Source of the DNA: Dehalococcoidia bacterium
GTDB lineage: Bacteria > Chloroflexota > Dehalococcoidia > Tepidiformales > Tepidiformaceae
Assembly: GCA_023228745.1 (NCBI GenBank)
Contig: JALOAP010000004.1
Location: 1-25,285 of the forward strand
DNA: 25,285 nucleotides
Direction of reading: 5' to 3'
In this document: positions 20,642 through 25,285 of the stretch, one piece after another
Numbering within the stretch: the stretch's first letter is position 1
Layout: each line of letters begins with the position of its first letter
Program-made: the position numbers and the translations under genes
The notes under the pieces: generated by a model
Told to the model about the DNA's origin: nothing
Databases searched by the model: none
The model's input: only the letters and a program-made list of their open reading frames with translations

Positions 20642-21376
20642 TCAAACCCTCGACAGGAGCAGCAAAAAGCTGGTGGTATTGAACAGGCTGTGGGCGATGA
20701 TGGCGTCCCAGAGGCTGCCGGTGGACCAGTAGACCCAGGCGAGTGCCATGCCAATGAGCGTGAACGGGATGAACGTCCCCGGGTCGATGTGCGCCATGGA
20801 GAAGCCAACGCCGGAGAGCAGTGCAGCCGGCCAGAAGCCCCAGCGCACCAGGCCGCCAAAGACGAGGCCGCGAAAGAGCAACTCTTCGGAGAGCGGCGCT
20901 GCGACGACGGCGACGACTCAGGGGTCCCGCGTGATGCTACCTGGGATCGACTCGGCCGGCTGGATGAAGTCGAGATCGAGCACGGAAACGATGATCGTGT
21001 AGACGACGACGAGGACGTAGCCACCGATCGTGACGAGGGCGGGCTTCCAGACGCGATCGAAGGTGTAGCGATGCATCTGGAGTGCGCGAAGGACAGACCC
21101 GCGCCAGCGAGACATCGCGTAAAGCGCAATTCCCGCGAGAGCGACCGCGTTCACCACAGCCATGACGTAGGCGATGCGGGCAGTCACGAGGTCGGCTTTG
21201 AACAGTGGGGGATCCGGGAGAGGTTTGCCAAGCGCGGCCGCCCGGAGGCGTTCGTCGGTGTACTCGGCGAGCTTCGCGGCCGCGTCGAAGAGTGGCTCGT
21301 CTTCGATGCGGAGTTCCCGCCCGAGCGCAGAGGCCAACACAACGACCAGGATCTGCGCGAGAACAAAGGCAAACAC
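20642..21376 (-). pseudogene. CPBP-family intramembrane protease, interrupted by an in-frame TGA
   Basis: CPBP (Abi) proteins are multi-helix membrane metalloproteases. The first part (21376-20918, 152 residues) has three or so helices (FAFVLAQILVVVLASA, AYVMAVVNAVALAGIALY, VTIGGYVLVVVYTIIVSVL) and stops at TGA 20918-20920. The same frame continues without shift for 91 codons to TGA at 20642. That second part carries every family motif: APLSEELLFRG (the E-E-x-x-x-R site), FSMAH (the His site) and AHSLFN (H-x3-N). One base change in the TGA would restore a 244-residue protein. It is therefore a recent nonsense mutation, or a sequencing error. The gene lies between trpB and trpA; the start is GTG 21376, and an earlier start was not found. 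Confidence 0.8.
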
Positions 21377-21456
21377 CGCGAGGCCAACGCCGAGCAGGAC
21401 GGACTTCGGGCCCCACGCTTCGCCGCGCGCGGCAACCGGCGCATCGGCGAGAGCGC

Positions 21457-22635
21457 TCAGAGCGTCACCCCGAGCGCGGCCGCAACGGTGTGCATATCCT
21501 TGTCGCCACGGCCACTGAGGCCGATGAGCACATCGTGATCCGGGCTAAGTTCCCGGGCGACCTGCATTGCGTGATAGATGGCGTGCGAGGGTTCGAGCGC
21601 GGGGATGATGCCTTCCGCGCTGGCGAGTGCCTGGAAGCCTTCGAGGGCCTGCTGGTCATCGACTGCGACGTACTCCGCGCGCTCGCTGGTCTTCAGCCAG
21701 GAGTGCTCAGGGCCAACGCCCGGGTAGTCGAGGCCGGCGGAGATGCTGTGCGTTTCGAGAATCTGGCCTTCGGCGTCCTGCAGCAGGTACGTCTTTGTCC
21801 CGTGGAGGACGCCGGGGCGCCCGGCAACGAGTGTTGCCGAGTGCTTGCCCGAGGTCACCCCGTCGCCACCGGCTTCGACGCCGATGAGGCGCACCGGGTC
21901 GTCGATGAAGGGATGGAAGAGCCCGATTGCGTTGCTCCCACCACCGACGCAGGCGATAGCGACATCGGGAAGCTTCCCGGCCTGTTCGAGCATCTGCTGG
22001 CGCGCCTCTCGTCCGATGACAGACTGGAAGTCGCGGACGATGGTGGGGAAGGGGTGCGGGCCGATCGCGGAGCCGATGAGGTAGTGCGTGGTCCGGACGT
22101 TCGTCACCCAATCGCGCATCGCTTCGTTGATGGCGTCCTTGAGGGTCTTGCTGCCGGCATCGACGGGGACAACGGTGGCTCCCAGCATCTTCATGCGGAA
22201 GACGTTGAGGGACTGGCGGCGGATATCCTCGCTGCCCATATAGACCGCGCACTCGAGGTCGAGCATGGCGCAGACGGTGGCGGTGGCAACACCGTGCTGG
22301 CCGGCGCCGGTCTCAGCGATGATGCGGGGCTTGCCGAGCCGCTTCGCAAGCAGGGCCTGGCCGATGGCATTATTGATCTTATGTGCACCTGTGTGGGCGA
22401 GGTCTTCGCGCTTGAGCCAAATGCGCGCGCCACCGCATTCACGAGTGAGGCGCTCGGCGAAGTAGAGCGGAGTCGGCCGGCCCACGTAATGCCGATTCAG
22501 GCGTTCGAGCTCGTCGTGGAAGGCGGGGTCGTGCCTCGCCTCCTCGTAGGCGCGCTCGAGCTCTTCGTGGGCGCCTACGAGCGTCTCGGGGATGTACCGT
22601 CCACCAAACTCGCCGAAGCGAGGGGAAAGTGCCAT
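21457..22635 (-). CDS. trpB: Tryptophan synthase beta subunit
   Basis: TrpB is the PLP enzyme that joins indole and serine to form tryptophan. The 392-residue protein matches TrpB1-type length. It opens with FGEFGGRYIPETL, has GRPTPLYFAERL, and the PLP lysine K86 in LAHTGAHKINNA. IAETGAGQHGVATAT carries the catalytic Glu108. YMGSEDIRRQ, HYLIGSAIGPHPFP, the phosphate loop VGGGSNAIG (230-238) and GLDYPGVGPEHS follow. The ATG at 22635 is one base after the trpF stop (TGA-A-ATG) and lacks a strong ribosome site, so translation is probably coupled. A frame extension to 23058 is not supported. Its stop lies 80 bases before the broken protease start. Confidence 0.96.
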   Translation of the reverse strand: MALSPRFGEFGGRYIPETLVGAHEELERAYEEARHDPAFHDELERLNRHYVGRPTPLYFAERLTRECGGARIWLKREDLAHTGAHKINNAIGQALLAKRLGKPRIIAETGAGQHGVATATVCAMLDLECAVYMGSEDIRRQSLNVFRMKMLGATVVPVDAGSKTLKDAINEAMRDWVTNVRTTHYLIGSAIGPHPFPTIVRDFQSVIGREARQQMLEQAGKLPDVAIACVGGGSNAIGLFHPFIDDPVRLIGVEAGGDGVTSGKHSATLVAGRPGVLHGTKTYLLQDAEGQILETHSISAGLDYPGVGPEHSWLKTSERAEYVAVDDQQALEGFQALASAEGIIPALEPSHAIYHAMQVARELSPDHDVLIGLSGRGDKDMHTVAAALGVTL

Positions 22636-22636
22636 T

Positions 22637-23380
22637 TCAGCGCTCAACGCGAACTCCCTTCGCCGCGCGGATGAACGCACGGATCTTGTCGATGTCCTTC
22701 TTGCCGTCCGTTTCGACACCGCTGGCGACGTCGACTGCCCAGGGCACGACACGCTCCACTGCCTCGGCCACGTTGCCCGGGTGCAGGCCACCTGCGAGGA
22801 AGAGCGGAAGGCGTTCGGCGGCACCCGCCGCGATGTCCCAATCGAACGTCTCGCCGGTGCCGCCGCGGGCCTGCTTCGAAGCGGTGTCGAGCAGGATGGC
22901 GGCGGTGGGCACCTCCTGGGCGGTGTCCAGTAGTGCGTCCGCGTCGGTGTCTTCCGCGACGTGCAGGGCACGCACGACCGGGCGGCGGACGCCGCGGATG
23001 AACGCCTCATCTTCGCCGCCCGAGAGCTGCACCAGGTCGAGGCCTGCGGCGTCGGCAATGTCGTTCACTTCCTCGAGCGGCTGGTCGGCGAAGATGCCGA
23101 CGACGAGCGGCCGGTGGGCGGCTACCGACTGCTCGATGGCCTCGCTCCACGCCCCGAACCAGCTCAGGCCGCGTACTTCGCCGCATGCCGGGGCGTCGAA
23201 GTCGACGGGGGTTGTCGGGTCGCGCCCTTCGCGGAGGACCGCGAGGATCTCGAAGGCTTCCTGCGGGGTCACGCGGCGCTTCGACCGGGCGAAGTTGAGG
23301 CCGATGAAGTCGGCGCCGGCTTCCTTCGTTGCGCGTGCCGTCTCGGCATCGCGCAGCCCGCAGATCTTCACGAGTGTCAC
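22637..23380 (-). CDS. trpF: Phosphoribosylanthranilate isomerase
   Basis: TrpF performs the Amadori rearrangement of phosphoribosylanthranilate. It starts VTLVKICGL, with the catalytic Cys7, and has the general acid Asp165 in AILLDTASK, then GGTGETFDWD and LFLAGGLHPGNV. Near the end, DVASGVETDGKKD is the usual phosphate-binding finish. At 247 residues it is longer than the usual 200-210. The extra length lies at about 50-90 (EGRDPTTPVDFDAPACGE and GLSWFGAWSEA), between the first conserved block and the strand VVGIFAD. GTG 23380 overlaps the trpC stop by four bases (GTGA), which suggests coupled translation. Confidence 0.93.
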   Translation of the reverse strand: MTLVKICGLRDAETARATKEAGADFIGLNFARSKRRVTPQEAFEILAVLREGRDPTTPVDFDAPACGEVRGLSWFGAWSEAIEQSVAAHRPLVVGIFADQPLEEVNDIADAAGLDLVQLSGGEDEAFIRGVRRPVVRALHVAEDTDADALLDTAQEVPTAAILLDTASKQARGGTGETFDWDIAAGAAERLPLFLAGGLHPGNVAEAVERVVPWAVDVASGVETDGKKDIDKIRAFIRAAKGVRVER

Positions 23381-24186
23381 GTGGGTACCCCGGTCAGCTC
23401 GCGAATCTTGGCGGCAGGATCTTCGGCGACCATGAGTGCCTCACCGACGAGTACAGCGGAGGCACCTGCCTCCAGGAACCGTTCGACGTCGTCGCGCTTG
23501 TGCACGCCGCTCAGAGCCGCGAGGAGGGTGTCTCCGGGGACCATTCCTGCAAGCCGGCCGGTAGTGCCGAGGTCCACGTTGAAGCTGTGGAGGTCGCGGT
23601 TATTGATGCCGATGACTGTCGCCTGGGCAGCGATGGCCCGTTCCATCTCCTTCGCATTGTTCACTTCGACCAGCGCTTCCATGCCCATTTCGCGAACGAG
23701 ACCAAGGAGGCCGCGAAGGTTTTCGTCGTTCAGGCAGGCGACGATGAGCAGCACGGCGTCGGCTCCATACGCGCGCGCTTCGAGCACCTGGTAGGGGTCG
23801 ATGACGAAGTCCTTGCGGAGCACCGCGGGACGATCTTCGAGCTGCCCCAGCGCAAGGCGAACGGCGAGCATGTCGTCGAGCGTACCCTTGAACCAGGCCG
23901 GCTCCGTGAGGACGGAGATGCCAGCTGCGCCGCCACGGGCGTACTTCATGGCCTGGCGAGCGGCGTTCATGCCCGGGGCGATATCGCCCTTGCTGGGCGA
24001 CGCACGCTTAATCTCGGCGATGAGGGCGACGGGGGCGGCGGCGCGGAGCCGCGGAGCGAAATCGATCACCGCCGGGGCCTGCCGAACCTTCGCCTGGAGT
24101 TCTACGAACGGGACAGTTTCGCGCGCGACGCGCACATCTTCGTGACGCTGCGCAACGATGCGGTCGAGGATGGTTGGCTCACTCAC
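23377..24186 (-). CDS. trpC: Indole-3-glycerol phosphate synthase
   Basis: TrpC closes the indole ring, decarboxylating CdRP to indole-3-glycerol phosphate. The 269-residue TIM-barrel protein has IAEIKRASPSKGDI (56-69, with Glu58 and Lys60). LTEPAWFKG follows, then VLRKDFVIDPYQV (catalytic Lys125), LVEVNN (Glu174) and GINNRDL (Asn195). LAALSGVH and VLVGEALM bind phosphate. The N-terminal helix (ILDRIVAQRHEDV) is typical. GTG 24186 overlaps the end of trpD by eight bases (GTGAGTGA). The stop at 23377 overlaps trpF by four. It is a stand-alone enzyme, not fused to TrpF. Confidence 0.96.
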   Translation of the reverse strand: MSEPTILDRIVAQRHEDVRVARETVPFVELQAKVRQAPAVIDFAPRLRAAAPVALIAEIKRASPSKGDIAPGMNAARQAMKYARGGAAGISVLTEPAWFKGTLDDMLAVRLALGQLEDRPAVLRKDFVIDPYQVLEARAYGADAVLLIVACLNDENLRGLLGLVREMGMEALVEVNNAKEMERAIAAQATVIGINNRDLHSFNVDLGTTGRLAGMVPGDTLLAALSGVHKRDDVERFLEAGASAVLVGEALMVAEDPAAKIRELTGVPT

Positions 24187-25198
24187 CGGCGAGCTCCTGC
24201 GTCACGGAGATGTACCGTTCGAGCACCTCGCGAGCGCGGCCCGAGGCGATTGCCTTCCGCGCCACATCCGTGCCGGAACGGAGATCCGGGGCGAGGCCGG
24301 CGACGAAGCAGGCCGCGGCGGAGTTCGCCAACACGAAATCAGTGACTGGCCCCTCGGCGCCGGCGAACACGTCCACGAGTGCGCGCGCGTTCTCGCTGGG
24401 CTCGCCCCCGGCCACCGAGGAGAGCGGATGCTCGGGCAGACCAAAATCGGCGGGGCGCAGTTCTCGCTCGGTGACGACGCCATCGTCGACGAGCCATGCA
24501 TAGGTGACACCGGCGGGACTGATTTCATCGAGGCCATCAGCGGAGTGGACGACCATCGCGCGCTTCATGCCGCGCAACGCGAACGCCTGCGCCATGAGGG
24601 GGGCGAGGTGCTTCGCGCCGACGCCGGCGAGCTGGCCGCGGGGGCCCGCGGGATTGGTCAGCGGGCCGAGCATATTGAAGACGGTGCGGACGCCCATCTC
24701 GCGGCGGGCGCCGGCAACATGCTTCATCGCAGGGTGGAAACGCTGCGCGAAGAGGAAGGCGAAGCCGCAGGCGTCGATCGCGCGGGCGACCTGCTCACCG
24801 TCGAGGTCGAGCCGGGCGCCGAGCGCTTCGAGGACGTCGGCGCTGCCGCAGCGGGAGGACATCGCACGGTTACCGTGCTTGGCGACGCGCCCACCCGCGG
24901 CCGCTACGACAATGCCAGCGGCGGTCGAGACGTTCACGGTATCGATGCCGTCGCCACCGGTACCACAGATGTCGATGACATCGGGCGCAGGCACGGGATC
25001 GGCGTACGACTGCATGACCTCCGCGCAGGCGGCGATGACCTCCGGTGTTTCGCCGCGAACGCGGAGGGAAGCGAGGAAGGCACCCACCTGGGCGGGGGTG
25101 GCGGCGCCGGTCATGATCTCGCCCATAGCGCCGCGCGCGAGATCGGGCGTGAGACCATAGCCGTCGACCAGCGCCTTGATGGCATCCTGCATTACCAT
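24179..25198 (-). CDS. trpD: Anthranilate phosphoribosyltransferase
   Basis: TrpD transfers the phosphoribosyl group from PRPP to anthranilate. The 339-residue protein carries IDICGTGGDGIDTVNVST, with the PRPP loop GTGGDG at 79-84, and KHGNRAMSSRCGSADV (107-122). FAQRFHPAMKHVAGARR, FNMLGPLTNPA and the acidic metal pair in HSADGLDEIS follow. The N-terminal helical domain (GEIMTGAATPAQVGAFL) is normal. ATG 25198 has GGAGGG six bases upstream. ATG 25192, which forms TAATG with the trpG stop, is an equal alternative. It overlaps trpG by up to seven bases and trpC by eight. Confidence 0.96.
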   Translation of the reverse strand: MVMQDAIKALVDGYGLTPDLARGAMGEIMTGAATPAQVGAFLASLRVRGETPEVIAACAEVMQSYADPVPAPDVIDICGTGGDGIDTVNVSTAAGIVVAAAGGRVAKHGNRAMSSRCGSADVLEALGARLDLDGEQVARAIDACGFAFLFAQRFHPAMKHVAGARREMGVRTVFNMLGPLTNPAGPRGQLAGVGAKHLAPLMAQAFALRGMKRAMVVHSADGLDEISPAGVTYAWLVDDGVVTERELRPADFGLPEHPLSSVAGGEPSENARALVDVFAGAEGPVTDFVLANSAAACFVAGLAPDLRSGTDVARKAIASGRAREVLERYISVTQELAGE

Positions 25199-25285
25199 CG
25201 ACCGCCCTCCACTTCGAGGAAGTTGCGGAGCAGCTCCTTGCCAAATTCAGTTGCAATCGACTCGGGGTGGAACTGGACACCTTCG
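25192..25285 (-). CDS. trpG: Anthranilate synthase glutamine amidotransferase subunit, C-terminal end (partial)
   Basis: About 30 residues are visible. EGVQFHPES holds the His and Glu of the class I glutamine amidotransferase Cys-His-Glu triad, followed by IATEFGKELLRNFLE and the end GGRW. This is the usual C-terminus of TrpG/PabA. The enzyme supplies ammonia from glutamine to TrpE for anthranilate synthesis. PabA alone, or a TrpE-TrpG fusion, cannot be excluded because the rest lies outside the window. The TAA stop (25192-25194) overlaps the trpD start. The trp context makes TrpG the best call. Confidence 0.85.
   Translation of the reverse strand, partial: EGVQFHPESIATEFGKELLRNFLEVEGGRW

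Noticed and set aside
20918..20920. Reading TGA as a sense codon in the CPBP gene
   Set aside because: TGA is the stop of trpB, trpF, trpC, trpD and others here, and no selenocysteine-type hairpin or recoding signal is evident. Nonsense mutation or sequencing error is simpler.
1..25285. CRISPR arrays, insertion sequences, phage or integrase genes, tRNA or rRNA genes
   Set aside because: No regularly spaced repeats, transposase or integrase motifs, attachment-type repeats or cloverleaf structures were found. The defence-like candidate (Ku) is a standard repair gene.

Overview
The window reads as a stretch of chromosome from a GC-rich, probably aerobic or facultative, free-living bacterium. 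It carries no phage, plasmid, insertion-sequence, CRISPR or RNA-gene signal. No marker here fixes the phylum. A compact trp cluster joined to aroH and a type I-beta DAHP synthase, a Ku gene, TadG-like surface proteins and many TANNNT-type leaderless starts would suit Chloroflexota (Dehalococcoidia-like) or another GC-rich lineage such as Deinococcota or Actinobacteriota. This is an inference.

Layout. Positions 1-63 hold the tail of an XdhC/CoxI-like protein. Plus-strand genes follow: a small two-helix membrane protein (253-471), tatA (559-861) with a terminator, an SDR oxidoreductase (962-1744) and a membrane-anchored protein with a Pro/Ser/Thr linker (1916-2764). Two tandem minus-strand TadG-like genes (2768-3853, 4011-4997) diverge from a LysM-type lipoprotein (5207-6031). 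Then come a GlcD-type FAD oxidase and a UbiA-family prenyltransferase on plus, and a small membrane protein, an inositol-monophosphatase-family enzyme and a nitroreductase on minus. These are followed by a DUF429 gene (+), argS and a DUF402 gene (-), acetyl-CoA synthetase (+), a small protein, a DinB-like protein, ku and scpA (-). The last 7 kb is a minus-strand aromatic block, transcribed trpG(partial)-trpD-trpC-trpF-trpB-[broken CPBP protease]-trpA-aroH-aroF, with scpA downstream.

How the genes work together. The right end is a nearly complete chorismate-to-tryptophan route, plus the entry enzyme of the shikimate pathway and a chorismate mutase that opens the Phe/Tyr branch. Genes overlap by 4-8 bases or are 1 base apart, which suggests translational coupling. 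Ku indicates non-homologous end joining, but no LigD lies in the window. ScpA is a condensin partner, but no ScpB is present. Acs activates acetate. TatA, the lipoprotein, the TadG-like proteins and the anchored protein point to an active cell-surface programme.

Most notable signals. (1) At least eight genes lack a Shine-Dalgarno sequence and instead have a TAGNNT/TATGAT hexamer exactly 6 (once 7) bases before the start codon, the geometry of leaderless mRNAs. (2) ku has a consensus -35 box and a perfect 9-bp inverted repeat just after its -10 box. (3) A CPBP intramembrane-protease gene sits between trpB and trpA and is broken by one in-frame TGA, with all catalytic motifs intact downstream. 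I see no convincing wholly new multi-gene system; most of the window is housekeeping and metabolic.
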